Shown here piece after piece: positions 53,527 to 62,466 of a stretch of 64,000 bases of DNA. The first letter of the stretch is position 1. Every line of letters starts with the position of its first letter. The notes under the pieces were generated by a model. The model did not search any database. It saw nothing but the letters and a program-made list of their open reading frames with translations, and was not told the origin of the DNA. The stretch spans positions 248,001 to 312,000 of the forward strand of contig NZ_VAWG01000002.1 in NCBI RefSeq assembly GCF_005869875.1, read 5' to 3'. Origin of the DNA: Paenibacillus pinistramenti. GTDB lineage: Bacteria; Bacillota; Bacilli; Paenibacillales; Paenibacillaceae. Both the position numbers and the translations under genes were made by a program.

Positions 53527-53663
53527 AAAGTTCACCCTCCAACTTAATCTTCCGTTGCCAATGATGTCATTTTCTTGGTGAATTAACAATTTATTTTAGA
53601 GCTTCCACCTCCCGTATGTTATAAGACGCAATCCAATTACCAAAAGTTTCATGTTGCCAAATG

Positions 53664-53696
53664 TAAAAAAATAGCCCACGCTTTCGCGTGGAGCTG
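53664..53696 (-). terminator. Terminator of the RNase J gene
   Basis: CCACGC and GCGTGG with a GAAA loop (minus strand), extended by AGC/GCT, followed by seven T. Confidence 0.88.
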
Positions 53697-53716
53697 CGGA
53701 CCTGCATTATTGTGAT

Positions 53717-55390
53717 CTAAACCTCTATGACGATCGGGAGAATCATCGGCCGTTTCTTCGTCTGGCTGTAGATAAATCTGCCGACGTTATCCTTAAGAAT
53801 CTGCTTGATTTCGCTCCACTGGCTCTTCTCCGCTTCATTCAGCCCGTTCATGGTGGTCAGAACCAGATCCCGGATCTGGCCCATCAGCTCTTCGGATTCC
53901 CTGACAAAGACAAACCCTCTTGAAATGACCTCCGGATCGGCCAGCATGTTCTTCTCGGATTTGCTTAACGTCGTTACAATGATGATCATGCCGTCCGAGG
54001 ATAAATGCCGCCGGTCCCTGAGCACGATGTTGCCGACTTCTCCAATCCCCAGGCCATCGACAAAGCTGTTTCCTGAAGGAACTTTCGGCCCAAGCAGCGC
54101 TTGTCCGTTCTCGATCTGAACCGTCTCCCCGTTCTTGACGATAAAGACGTTCTCGTGCGGTATACCTACCCATTCAGCCAGCTGGCGGTGCTGGTACAGC
54201 ATCCGGAATTCCCCGTGTACGGGAATCAGATATTCCGGCTTCATCAGCGTCAGCATCAGCTTCAATTCCTCCTGGCTTCCGTGGCCGGAAACATGCATCC
54301 CCGTGGCGGTGCCGGATCCGTAGATGACCTTGGCTCCCAGCACATAGAGGTTATCTATAACCTGGGCAAGATTGCGCTCATTGCCCGGAATGGGGCCTGC
54401 CGCAATAATGACGGTATCACCGGGCAGAATTTCGATCTTCGAATGCTTGGAGCTGGCCAGTCTTGATAATGCTGCCATCGGTTCTCCCTGGCTCCCGGTG
54501 CACAATACAGCGATCCGTTCAGCCGGATACCTTTCGGATTCCTCCGGTTCAATCAGCAGGCCGTCCGGAACATCCAGATACCCGAGCTCCATCGAAACGC
54601 TGACGACGTTCACCATGCTCCGGCCCAGCAGGATCAGCTTGCGACCGGTTTCGACAGCGGCATCAATGACCTGCTGCACCCGGTTCACATTGGAGGCGAA
54701 CGTAGAGATAAAGATCTGCTGCTTCGCTCTTGCAAAAGCATCCAAGATCTGCCCCCCGACCAGGCGCTCGGAAGGCGTAAATCCCGGCCTTTCCGCATTC
54801 GTGCTCTCGGACAGCAGGACTTTAACGCCCTGCCTGCCTATTTCCGCCAGCCGGTGCAGATCCGGGTACGGTCCGTTCACGGGCGAGAAGTCGAATTTGA
54901 AGTCACCGGTATGCACTACCGCGCCTTCCGGCGTTTGAAAGCACACCCCGACGCAATCCGGAATGCTGTGATTGATCGCAAAGAAGGAGACCCCGATTCG
55001 GCCGGCCTCAATAACCGAATCGGCAGCAACGGTGTGCAGCTCTGCCTGCTTTAACAGCCCGTGCTCCTTCAGCTTGATCTTGATCAGCCCGAGGGTCAGC
55101 TTGGTGCCATATACCGGAATATTGAGCTGTTTAAGGAGATAAGGAATGCCTCCAATATGATCCTCGTGTCCGTGAGTGACGATCAAGGCTCTGACCTTCT
55201 CCCTGTTCTCTAACAGATAAGTGATATCAGGAACAATGAGGTCAATTCCGGGAAGATTCTCATCCGGGAATTTAGAGCCGCAGTCAATAACGACAATATC
55301 ATTGTTATATTGAATGAAATACATATTTTTCCCAATTTCATTAACACCGCCAAGTGCGGCAATCAACAGTTTGCGGTCATTAGGATTCAA
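53717..55390 (-). CDS. rnj: Ribonuclease J
   Basis: A 557-aa metallo-beta-lactamase/beta-CASP nuclease with 5'-exo and endo activity in mRNA decay. Zinc-site motifs: THGHEDHIGG (about 70-80), AINHSIPD, VVHTGDFKFD; beta-CASP parts: STFASNVNRVQQ and the C-terminal SGHGSQEELKL and PVHGEFRML. J1 and J2 cannot be told apart by eye. The start codon is TTG at 55390 with G-rich AAGGGGGG 9 nt upstream. Monocistronic. Confidence 0.95.
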   Translation of the reverse strand: MNPNDRKLLIAALGGVNEIGKNMYFIQYNNDIVVIDCGSKFPDENLPGIDLIVPDITYLLENREKVRALIVTHGHEDHIGGIPYLLKQLNIPVYGTKLTLGLIKIKLKEHGLLKQAELHTVAADSVIEAGRIGVSFFAINHSIPDCVGVCFQTPEGAVVHTGDFKFDFSPVNGPYPDLHRLAEIGRQGVKVLLSESTNAERPGFTPSERLVGGQILDAFARAKQQIFISTFASNVNRVQQVIDAAVETGRKLILLGRSMVNVVSVSMELGYLDVPDGLLIEPEESERYPAERIAVLCTGSQGEPMAALSRLASSKHSKIEILPGDTVIIAAGPIPGNERNLAQVIDNLYVLGAKVIYGSGTATGMHVSGHGSQEELKLMLTLMKPEYLIPVHGEFRMLYQHRQLAEWVGIPHENVFIVKNGETVQIENGQALLGPKVPSGNSFVDGLGIGEVGNIVLRDRRHLSSDGMIIIVTTLSKSEKNMLADPEVISRGFVFVRESEELMGQIRDLVLTTMNGLNEAEKSQWSEIKQILKDNVGRFIYSQTKKRPMILPIVIEV

Positions 55391-55619
55391 CCTTAAGAGC
55401 CCCCTTGTCCATAACGAAAGGTTTAAACTACTTCTATTATTGGAAAATGCGCTTTTAACTTATTCGTCCCATGCAGGCCGCTATCAAATCCCGCGGTTCT
55501 CAGGGAGGCTCTCCGCGTTTCAAGGGGCTTCAAGGGGGGACCGCTTCCGCGTCTTGTCCTATTCCCCTGACAAGCTGAATATAACTAACATACAGTGCTA
55601 AGAAAGGGAGGAGAACACC

Positions 55620-56249
55620 ATTAACGTGTTAGTCGGATACATTCTTCTGGGACTTTCGCTTTCTGCGCCCATCGGACCTATTAATGCGGCTCAGCTGGAT
55701 AAGGGCATTAAAGGAGGTTTCTGGCATGCCTGGTGCGTGGGGCTGGGTGCCCTGCTTGCCGACCTTGCGTATATGTTCCTTGTTTATTTCGGGGTCGTTC
55801 AAATATTGAACAATCCTTACGTCAAAGCATTTCTGTGGCTGTTCGGGTTTATGGTGCTTCTGTACACGGGATTTGAAAGCATCAAAGACGCTGGAAAAAT
55901 CACTTCGCGTCAAATGAGAGGCGGCAGCACGCCTTTGTACAAGTCCTTCTTATCCGGCTTCTTCATGTCGTTCTTTAACCCGCTCTCGATCCTGTTCTGG
56001 CTGGGGATTTACGGCTCCATCCTGGCTGATGCAGCGAGCACCTACCCGATGAGCCAGCTCCTGATCTACAGCGGAGGAATTGTAATCGGGATCCTGATCT
56101 GGGATTTCTCCATGGCTGCCGCCTCAAGCATGTTCCGGAGATTTCTGACCTCAGGCGTGCTGAGAAGCATTTCGATTCTGTCCGGGATCTCGCTGCTCGG
56201 CTTTGGCGCTTATTTCGGAGTGCAGGCTGCGCGCATGCTGTTTCTTTGA
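55620..56249 (+). CDS. LysE family transporter with probable AUU start
   Basis: A 209-aa six-helix LysE-type exporter: LLGLSLSAPIGPINAAQLDKGI at the start and SFFNPLSILFWLGIYGSI in the middle. The first in-frame GTG (55626) lies 14 nt from GGAGG, too far, and no ATG is near. ATT at 55620 lies 8 nt from GGAGG and would give MNVLVGYILLG, which looks like a complete N-terminus. GTG 55626 is the alternative. Substrate unknown. Confidence 0.85.
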   Translation: MNVLVGYILLGLSLSAPIGPINAAQLDKGIKGGFWHAWCVGLGALLADLAYMFLVYFGVVQILNNPYVKAFLWLFGFMVLLYTGFESIKDAGKITSRQMRGGSTPLYKSFLSGFFMSFFNPLSILFWLGIYGSILADAASTYPMSQLLIYSGGIVIGILIWDFSMAAASSMFRRFLTSGVLRSISILSGISLLGFGAYFGVQAARMLFL

Positions 56250-56291
56250 GCTTTGAGTCCTTGAGTCCGCCAGCTCTCAAGTGAGGGGAGC

Positions 56292-57809
56292 TTACGTTCT
56301 GCTCTTCTGACGAATGATCCCTTTGCTCCGGTAGGGTTTATCCGGCCGGAATCTTTGCGGATGGTACGGATGGTGCGGCTGCTCTCGCTCAGAACTGTCC
56401 CCCTGTCCGCTTCCTTCCCGGCCGGCTCTTCGCTTCTCGACAATAAAGCCGCAGATGGCAATGACCGAAACGAGCAGCAGACTGATAAAGAACCCCGGCC
56501 GGCTGAGCGCATGAAACAACGTTCCGCTCACTGCTGCAGCAATCAGCACTAAACCGATCCACCGCTTGACAGCGCCCAGTCTGCCGGAAGAGACCAGTCT
56601 GCCGGAAGACAGCAGAATAAAAGACCAGTTGTACAGCAGCATCAAGCCGGCAGCCGTTGTAATGTATTCATAGACCTTGCCCGGAAGCAGCAAAGCCGTG
56701 ATAATGGCTGCAATGAGGCCGCACGCGATAAGACCCAGCCCGTACAGAGGATATTTGTCCTTCCATTTGACGGCAAACAACCGGGGAGCATCCCCTTCCT
56801 TGGCCAGCGTGTTAATCATGGATGCGACCGCATAAAGCGACGCCGTCATGGTGGAGAAGCCTGCTACAATCAACACGCCATTGAATAAATGCGGTACAAA
56901 GGCCAAATGTTCACTGCTTAAGGCGAGTACAAACGGACTTTCTTTGGGGTTAAAAGCTTTTAGCGGAACCATCGTTACAGCCAGCCCAATGGACAAACCA
57001 TAGACGACAGCCAGCGTAATGAGCATGACCTTCCCCGCTTTAGGGGCCTCTTCCGGCTTCTCCAGCCGATTGGACATGATGCCGAGAACTTCAATGCCTC
57101 CATACGCATAGAAAGCGAAGATAAACGACGACCAAAGCCCGGTCCAGCCTGAAGGGAACCACGCCGTATAAGAGGAGGGAACTTTAGGCTCATATTTTCC
57201 GCCGTGAATCCAGCCTGCCAGCAGAGCGGCAGCGAGCACAAGAAACATTACGATCGCTGCCATTTTAATGATGGCAAGAACGTTCTCAACACGGTCAAAG
57301 CCTTTGTTGCCAAAGAATACGATGACGAGCCCAAGCAGGCCGAAGCCGGCAGCGAAAGCCCACATCGGTACAGCAGGTAACCAGAAACGCGCAAAGATGG
57401 ACAGCGCCGTCAGCTGGCTCCCCATAATCAGCAGCTCGGAGAACAAATACACCCAGCCGCTGCCGAATCCGGCCAGCCCGCCGAAGGCTTTCTTCGCATA
57501 GGAACGGAAAGAGCCCTCCTCAGGCTGTTCTGCCGTCATTGCAGCCAGCGCATCAAAGACAATATAGGTGCCCGCAGCAGCAAGAAGATAAGCGATCAGC
57601 ACCGCCGGTCCCCCCATCGAGATTGCCAGACTTGAGCCCAAAAAATAGCCTGTCCCGATCGTCCCCGCCACGCCCAGCAGAGAAAGCTGCCACCACTTCA
57701 GCCTGCCTTCCTGTTTTGCCGTCCCTTTTGCATTTGAAGAGCTGTTCTTCTTGCTCGTGTTGTTGTTCATGCTGCTCCTGTTGTTGTTCATGCTGTTCAT
57801 GTTGTTCAT
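56292..57809 (-). CDS. APC family amino acid permease with Asn-rich start
   Basis: A 505-aa, 12-helix permease. The membrane core begins at about residue 36 (LKWWQLSLLGVAGTIGTGYFLGSS) and has FYAYGGIEVLGIMSNRLEKPEE in helix 6. Before it lies a low-complexity tail of Asn, Met and Ser repeats encoded by an ATGAACAAC-type tract at 57752-57809. The C-terminal tail is basic and His/Pro-rich (EQPHHPYHPQRF). AGAGGAT lies 9 nt before the first ATG. Substrate unknown. Confidence 0.88.
   Translation of the reverse strand: MNNMNSMNNNRSSMNNNTSKKNSSSNAKGTAKQEGRLKWWQLSLLGVAGTIGTGYFLGSSLAISMGGPAVLIAYLLAAAGTYIVFDALAAMTAEQPEEGSFRSYAKKAFGGLAGFGSGWVYLFSELLIMGSQLTALSIFARFWLPAVPMWAFAAGFGLLGLVIVFFGNKGFDRVENVLAIIKMAAIVMFLVLAAALLAGWIHGGKYEPKVPSSYTAWFPSGWTGLWSSFIFAFYAYGGIEVLGIMSNRLEKPEEAPKAGKVMLITLAVVYGLSIGLAVTMVPLKAFNPKESPFVLALSSEHLAFVPHLFNGVLIVAGFSTMTASLYAVASMINTLAKEGDAPRLFAVKWKDKYPLYGLGLIACGLIAAIITALLLPGKVYEYITTAAGLMLLYNWSFILLSSGRLVSSGRLGAVKRWIGLVLIAAAVSGTLFHALSRPGFFISLLLVSVIAICGFIVEKRRAGREGSGQGDSSEREQPHHPYHPQRFRPDKPYRSKGIIRQKSRT
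57752..57809. repeat. ATGAACAAC-type tandem repeats at a gene start
   Basis: Degenerate repeats of ATGAAC(AAC/AGC) provide several in-frame ATG codons and code for MNNMNSMNNN. Trinucleotide slippage would change tail length without breaking the frame. Confidence 0.75.
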
Positions 57810-58032
57810 GTTGGAAAGATCCTCTTTGTACGTAGATTTTTGGGGGAGATCCCTTCATCTAGTTTGGTTTCGAGCCGGGCACTTTAACCGTGAACGACTA
57901 GGATTTTACCAAGGTCAACCTGAAGCCGGTTATCATACCTTAATGAGACGAACTCCAAAAATGAGACGAATTCTAAAAATAATTTCTCCCATTCAAATTT
58001 CTCCCATTTCATATAATGAGGTGAACAGAACC

Positions 58033-58806
58033 ATGCCGGTTGATCAGAAAAATGCGAACTTAGGCAGTAAATGGGTTAAAACGCAGATCTTACTGAGCAG
58101 CCCCGAGCTGTCCAGGTATGTGCCGGACACGTCTTTATTTTCTTATGCCAATCTGGCATCCATGCTCAATAAGCATCAAATGGTCTATGTTAAGCCCGAT
58201 AAAGGATCGGCGGGCAGAGGCATAATTAGAGTAAGCAGGGGGAAAATAAGCCGTTATTGGATGCGGAGCGGTACTAAACAGCTCAGGTTCAATAGTTTTG
58301 ACGAGATGTTCATAGCTTTGAATGCTCACAAGCTTAGCGGAATTTACATTATTCAGGCTGGAATCAAACTGCTCAGGTTAAGAAACAGGCTCACCGATAT
58401 CCGCATCGTCATTCAGAGGAATGAGCAGAACAAATGGGAATTTACAGGCATCATCGGCCGGCTTGCACATCCCCGCAAAATTGTAACCAATTACCATGCA
58501 GGCGGTAAAGCGCTCCCGATGAAGGCGCTGCTCAGCCCTTTTATCAAACAAAGAGCAGACAGGATTGAATTCACTGCAAGGCTCAAGGAATTAAGCTTTA
58601 AAGCAGCCCATGAATTCAACAAAACAAACCCCCGTTTCAAAGAACTGGGGGTTGATATCGGCCTTGATGCGTCGCTGCATCCATGGATTCTGGAAGTCAA
58701 TACTAAGCCGAACAGTATTATTTTTAAACAGCTTAAAGATAAGACAATGTTTCGGAGAATGCTCGAACTGAAGAGATTTCACGGCTTAATTAACCCAAAT
58801 CCTTGA
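58033..58806 (+). CDS. YheC/YheD family spore-coat-associated ATP-grasp protein, second copy
   Basis: A 257-aa paralogue of the protein at 27445. Shared motifs: MVYVKPDKGSAGRGIIRV, TDIRIVIQ, TGIIGRLAHPRKIVTNYHAGG, LGVDIGLDASLHPWILEVNTKPN. The metal-binding and grip residues are intact. ATG 58033 has GAGGTG 9 nt upstream. Its 3' end overlaps that of the convergent GNAT gene by 17 bp. Reaction unknown; spore surface association is by family. Confidence 0.85.
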   Translation: MPVDQKNANLGSKWVKTQILLSSPELSRYVPDTSLFSYANLASMLNKHQMVYVKPDKGSAGRGIIRVSRGKISRYWMRSGTKQLRFNSFDEMFIALNAHKLSGIYIIQAGIKLLRLRNRLTDIRIVIQRNEQNKWEFTGIIGRLAHPRKIVTNYHAGGKALPMKALLSPFIKQRADRIEFTARLKELSFKAAHEFNKTNPRFKELGVDIGLDASLHPWILEVNTKPNSIIFKQLKDKTMFRRMLELKRFHGLINPNP

Positions 58807-59266
58807 GGTACCAGGCATCGCAGGCAAAATGTTCCGATCCGGCAAGCGGCGCGCCAAGCAGTGTAAAGCCATGCTTCAGGTAGAACCGGTTGGCGGCATG
58901 CATATTCTGTAACGTTTCCAAATAACACTGCGAATAATGAAGCTTTGCAAATTCCTGTGCTTTCTTCAGGAGCTCTCCCGCCAGGCCTGTACCTCTTGTT
59001 TCAGGTGTCAGATACATTTTCTGCAGCTCACATACGCCTTCCACTTCCCCGAACGGGGCAATGCCGCAGCCTCCAGCAATCTCACCGTTCTCCTTCTCAA
59101 TGACCCAGTATGCCCGGCCAGGCTCGTTGTAGTAGTGATATAAATCGGACATACTCGCGTCCTCCCAAGCCAAACCGGCCCGGTTCCCGCCGAATTCGAT
59201 CAGGCATTCCCGGATCACCTTCTCAATTGCCGCATTATCTTTAAACTGTAATTCACGAATTTTCAT
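58790..59266 (-). CDS. GNAT family N-acetyltransferase
   Basis: A 158-aa GNAT protein. Motif A reads LTPETRGTGLAGELLKKAQEFA, with MHAANRFYLKHGFTLLG near the end. The start IRELQFKDNAAIEKVI is usual for the family. It overlaps the end of the convergent YheC/D-like gene by 17 bp. A weak GGGAGG site lies 12 nt before the ATG. Acceptor unknown. Confidence 0.88.
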   Translation of the reverse strand: MKIRELQFKDNAAIEKVIRECLIEFGGNRAGLAWEDASMSDLYHYYNEPGRAYWVIEKENGEIAGGCGIAPFGEVEGVCELQKMYLTPETRGTGLAGELLKKAQEFAKLHYSQCYLETLQNMHAANRFYLKHGFTLLGAPLAGSEHFACDAWYLKDLG

Positions 59267-59329
59267 TATTCAAGAATGCCTCCCGCGTGTTTCAATACGA
59301 ACAAATAAGATTGCGTTTAATTGCTGCAG

Positions 59330-59806
59330 CTAATTAGACGGTTTCGTTCTGGTCAGGCTCACTTTATCCGCTCTGCCGCCGGCCTTAAACACAACGATTC
59401 CGGCAACGATCAACAGGACGCCCAGCAGCTGACTGAGCTTGAAAGGAACTTTTTGCAGCCCCAGCCAGCCCAGAGAATCCCACAGACATGCAAATCCCAG
59501 CTGGGAGGTCATGACGATGGATATGGCATACGTTGGCGAGAGATGCCTTAAGGCCTGCACCAAGCTGATAACGACTCCTACCCCGATCATCCCGCTGATC
59601 CAATACCAGGACTGCATGTGCGTCAAATGAAACATCTGCTTGCCCTCAAACAGCAGCCCGATGCCAAGCGAAGCGGCAAATCCCATGCCGAGCACCAAAG
59701 ACGTAGTGGCCCATGAGCTGACATGCTGATTGACTTTATTGTTAAAAATATTTTGCAGACTTACAAGCGCCCCTGCAATTAAGGCTAACACGATGCCGGT
59801 GATCAT
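59330..59806 (-). CDS. YdcZ-type (DUF606) DMT family membrane protein
   Basis: A 158-aa, five-helix protein of the DUF606/YdcZ branch of drug/metabolite transporters. It has GIVLALIAGALVSLQNIFNNKV at the start and LSQLLGVLLIVAGIVVFKAGG at the end. A similar protein of 153 aa is encoded at 60544, with a Crp/Fnr regulator between; the two may form a heterodimer like other split small transporters. It overlaps the regulator by 4 bp. Confidence 0.87.
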   Translation of the reverse strand: MITGIVLALIAGALVSLQNIFNNKVNQHVSSWATTSLVLGMGFAASLGIGLLFEGKQMFHLTHMQSWYWISGMIGVGVVISLVQALRHLSPTYAISIVMTSQLGFACLWDSLGWLGLQKVPFKLSQLLGVLLIVAGIVVFKAGGRADKVSLTRTKPSN

Positions 59807-60519
59807 GAATGACGCTCCTCCTCCTCATAAATGCTGTGTCCGATCAGCTTCTTCAACCCTTCTTTATTTATCACCGTCAGATATCCATTATTCCGCTCAA
59901 CAAGCCCGGACTCGCAGAATTTCTGGATTACCCTGTTCAGATGCCGGTAGCTGGTGCCGATCAGATTCGCCGCATCTTTAAGGCTTGAGGTGCTGATCTG
60001 CCCGCCCGTGTGCAATTCTGCATCATCGTCGGAGACCGACAGAAGATAACTCGCCAGCCTCACCTCTACCGGATGCAGCAGGTTAAAGCTTAAGAAATTC
60101 GACTTCCGGTAGAACTTGTGCGTAATAATATCCAGCAGGAATTGAAGCAGCGGCGCATAGTCTTTTCCATACTTATCCAGCCAGCGGAACGGAACGCCGA
60201 TCATCAGGACAGGAGTAACCGCCTCCACCGTATTGATGATTTCAATTCCCCGAATATACTCAATATCTCCAATCACCTCAAGAGGGGTTGTGAAAGAAAT
60301 AATTAATGACTTTCCCTCAGGTGATGTCGTAAACACCTTAATCTTTCCCTTGACCAGCACATACAGACTGTGCCCGCGGTCCCCCTGCGAACAGATCGGC
60401 TCCCCCCGTTCAAAGCGGAGCAGCGTAAGATACGGCAGCAGTGCCTCGGGAAAAACCTTCTCCAGCCGATGCCCGCTGAGATAATCTGCCAGCATCTGCC
60501 GGTCCTGAACCTCTTTCAT
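59803..60519 (-). CDS. Crp/Fnr family regulator, YeiL-like
   Basis: A 238-aa regulator. Cyclic-nucleotide-type barrel (FERGEPICSQGDRGHSLYVLVKGKIKVF), long dimer helix, winged helix with the recognition segment LKDAANLIGTSYRHLNRV. This SYRHLNR end is that of YeiL-type proteins rather than the RETVGR of Crp, so it should read a different site from the regulator at 33058. It is flanked on both sides by YdcZ genes in one operon, so it probably controls them. AGG precedes the ATG by about 10 nt. Confidence 0.88.
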   Translation of the reverse strand: MKEVQDRQMLADYLSGHRLEKVFPEALLPYLTLLRFERGEPICSQGDRGHSLYVLVKGKIKVFTTSPEGKSLIISFTTPLEVIGDIEYIRGIEIINTVEAVTPVLMIGVPFRWLDKYGKDYAPLLQFLLDIITHKFYRKSNFLSFNLLHPVEVRLASYLLSVSDDDAELHTGGQISTSSLKDAANLIGTSYRHLNRVIQKFCESGLVERNNGYLTVINKEGLKKLIGHSIYEEEERHS

Positions 60520-60543
60520 TCCTGCAGCGCCTCCAATTCTGTC

Positions 60544-61005
60544 CTAGAACACCTTCATCATAACGATACCGGCAATCATCAAGCCGATGCCGGCTGCCTG
60601 CGGAAGCCTGATCTTCTGCTTCACAACGCCAAACCAGCCCCTGCTGTCGATCAGAAAAGCGGATAACAGCTGGGCAATCAACAGAGCGGCGATCGTGAAC
60701 GTGATGCCTATCTTTTGCATGGCCGTTACTTCACTGAAGATAATGACCGCCCCAAGTGCCCCGCCAAATAGATACAGCGGCTTGACCGCTCGAAACCCGC
60801 CGCTGCTGCCCCTCTCTCCCTGCCGTCCTTGGATCCGTATCAGCAGAAAAATCAAAAAAGCGAGCACAAAACCCGTCATCTGTGTAACCGCAGCAGCCTG
60901 CCAGGTGCCGATATCTTTGCTGATTCTTGTATTGGCCACTCCTTGAAGCGTAATGCAGGCTCCGCCAATAAAAGCAAAGACGGCCCCTTTAATACTTCCT
61001 TTCAT
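60544..61005 (-). CDS. YdcZ-type (DUF606) DMT family membrane protein
   Basis: A 153-aa, five-helix DUF606 protein, first gene of the YdcZ-Crp-YdcZ cassette. Start GSIKGAVFAFIGGACITLQGVANTRI aligns with the start of the partner at 59330, and LPQAAGIGLMIAGIVMMKVF with its end, so the pair arose by duplication. A basic loop (IQGRQGERGSSGG) sits between helices 2 and 3. Function of the family is unproven; export is assumed. Confidence 0.87.
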   Translation of the reverse strand: MKGSIKGAVFAFIGGACITLQGVANTRISKDIGTWQAAAVTQMTGFVLAFLIFLLIRIQGRQGERGSSGGFRAVKPLYLFGGALGAVIIFSEVTAMQKIGITFTIAALLIAQLLSAFLIDSRGWFGVVKQKIRLPQAAGIGLMIAGIVMMKVF

Positions 61006-61128
61006 GTTTCCCTCTCCTTCTGTTCTCCTGTACCTTATTAAAAGATAGATAAGGGAGTCAGGGGAAGGACATATGTCCTAACCTTAGCATGTACGAATAT
61101 AACTTGACTTATTTGCAGTCTTATCCGC

Positions 61129-61159
61129 ACAAAAAAACCTGCCTTAGCGGCAGGTTCCT
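61129..61159 (-). terminator. Terminator of the HD-GYP gene
   Basis: AACCTGCC and GGCAGGTT form an 8-bp stem (minus strand) followed by T6. Confidence 0.85.
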
Positions 61160-62226
61160 TACAGCAGAACCTCTTCGATCTCCAGACTGCGGCTTTTGGA
61201 CAAGTCGCGGTAAACATTGGAATCCACTTTCACGAGCGGGCGGAACATGTCGGATAAGTTGTTCATCACGATGGTTCCCTGCTCCCCGTTGCTCAGATGA
61301 ACCTTCTTCCCGATAAAGTTAGGCAGCAGGTGCTGAATTAGGGTATGCACCGGCTTCTCATTTAACTTGCCGAAGCTCAGGGCGTACATTTCCTTCAGAT
61401 TCGCAATCAGATTGTTCGGTTTGTCGGAATCGTTCTTCTCGCGCATGCTGACGTATTCGTCCGCCACCGCGACAATTTGCGCATACGGATGAATCTCCTG
61501 CTTCACCAGCCCGTTCGGATAACCCGAGCCGTCTTCCCGTTCATGGTGCTGCAAAGCGATCAGCGCAGTGGTCTGATCCATGTTTGAGTTCTGAATCAGA
61601 TCATAGCCATAGACCGTATGCTTCTGGTATTCCTTCCATTCCTGCGGAGTCAAGGACTCCTCTTTGTAGCGGATTCGCAGCGAAACCCTGCACTTGCCGA
61701 TATCATGCAGAAAACCGCCTTTACTGATCTGGTAGCACTCTTCCTTCGTATAACCGAGCCAGCTGGCTATGTAATAAGATAACGTTCCTACCTGAATGGA
61801 ATGCGTGTAATTATTGACATCGTCGCGCTCGAGCATCAGCAGCAAACGGACAACATCCTTATGTACGGCAAGCTCATCGACCATGGGTGCATAGGCATGA
61901 TCCACACGGCTTGAATCAAAATGGCCGTTAACCAGCGCATTCAGAAACGCAGACTGATAATTTTGAACAGTAAAATCAAACCGCGGTTTAATCGTCTTCT
62001 CCGCCCGGACCGCTTCCTCCGCTGCCGGGTCAACCTCTGCTGCAGCACCGCCCGGTTGCGGCGCTCTCTCTTCAATCTCGACATGTTCAACCTGATGCCG
62101 GAGCAGCAGGGCGATGTCCTCAGCTTTAATAACCGCACCCTTGCCCAGGATATGAAGTCCCACGCTGTTGAACGTATCCTGAATAAGGCGGTCGCCGTGC
62201 TGGAGATCCATAACAGAAACTTTCAA
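61159..62226 (-). CDS. HD-GYP domain phosphodiesterase-like protein
   Basis: A 355-aa cytosolic protein. Residues about 1-60 form a small sensor-like region, and an Ala/Glu-rich linker follows. The HD-GYP domain (about 100-290) has the metal motif FLHDIGKCRV, then LQHHEREDGSGYPNGL, which keeps the GYP signature, so cyclic di-GMP hydrolysis is expected. The C-terminus (NFIGKKVHLSNGEQGTIV) is a small beta domain seen in Bacillus/Paenibacillus members. The start is TTG at 62226 with GGAGG 8 nt upstream. A stem-loop lies in its leader. Confidence 0.9.
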   Translation of the reverse strand: MKVSVMDLQHGDRLIQDTFNSVGLHILGKGAVIKAEDIALLLRHQVEHVEIEERAPQPGGAAAEVDPAAEEAVRAEKTIKPRFDFTVQNYQSAFLNALVNGHFDSSRVDHAYAPMVDELAVHKDVVRLLLMLERDDVNNYTHSIQVGTLSYYIASWLGYTKEECYQISKGGFLHDIGKCRVSLRIRYKEESLTPQEWKEYQKHTVYGYDLIQNSNMDQTTALIALQHHEREDGSGYPNGLVKQEIHPYAQIVAVADEYVSMREKNDSDKPNNLIANLKEMYALSFGKLNEKPVHTLIQHLLPNFIGKKVHLSNGEQGTIVMNNLSDMFRPLVKVDSNVYRDLSKSRSLEIEEVLL

Positions 62227-62344
62227 TCTATTCCCCTCCTGCAGAATATCTATCTAACCAAGACTGCAACCTGTCAGCCCTTCCCTGTGAAATAAAGGCC
62301 CTTTATTCCTTTATCGGCTATAAAATCGGGGAGATTTCATAGTC

Positions 62345-62378
62345 TTAGCGACCTTAAAGTTGAAATTTCGGCCGCTAA
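62345..62378. other. Inverted repeat upstream of the HD-GYP gene
   Basis: TTAGCGACC and GGCCGCTAA are near-complementary 9-bp arms 16 nt apart, about 120 bp before the TTG start. It has no T-run. It could be an operator or leader structure; I do not see a cyclic di-GMP riboswitch consensus. The rest of the 240-bp gap shows nothing else. Confidence 0.45.
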
Positions 62379-62423
62379 AATAGTTCTTAATACCTGTTTT
62401 CAGCCGAATATTCACAGCAAAAT

Positions 62424-62454
62424 GAAAAAAGCCGCCGCAAAAGCGGCAGCTTTC
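62424..62454 (-). terminator. Terminator of the iron-locus operon
   Basis: AAAGCTGCCGC and GCGGCGGCTTT with a TTTT loop (minus strand), followed by T6. Confidence 0.88.
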
Positions 62455-62466
62455 CTGCTGGTTCTT

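Noticed and set aside
62227..62423. Cyclic di-GMP riboswitch in the leader of the HD-GYP gene.
   Set aside because: The conserved core sequences of the known classes are absent; only a simple inverted repeat is seen.
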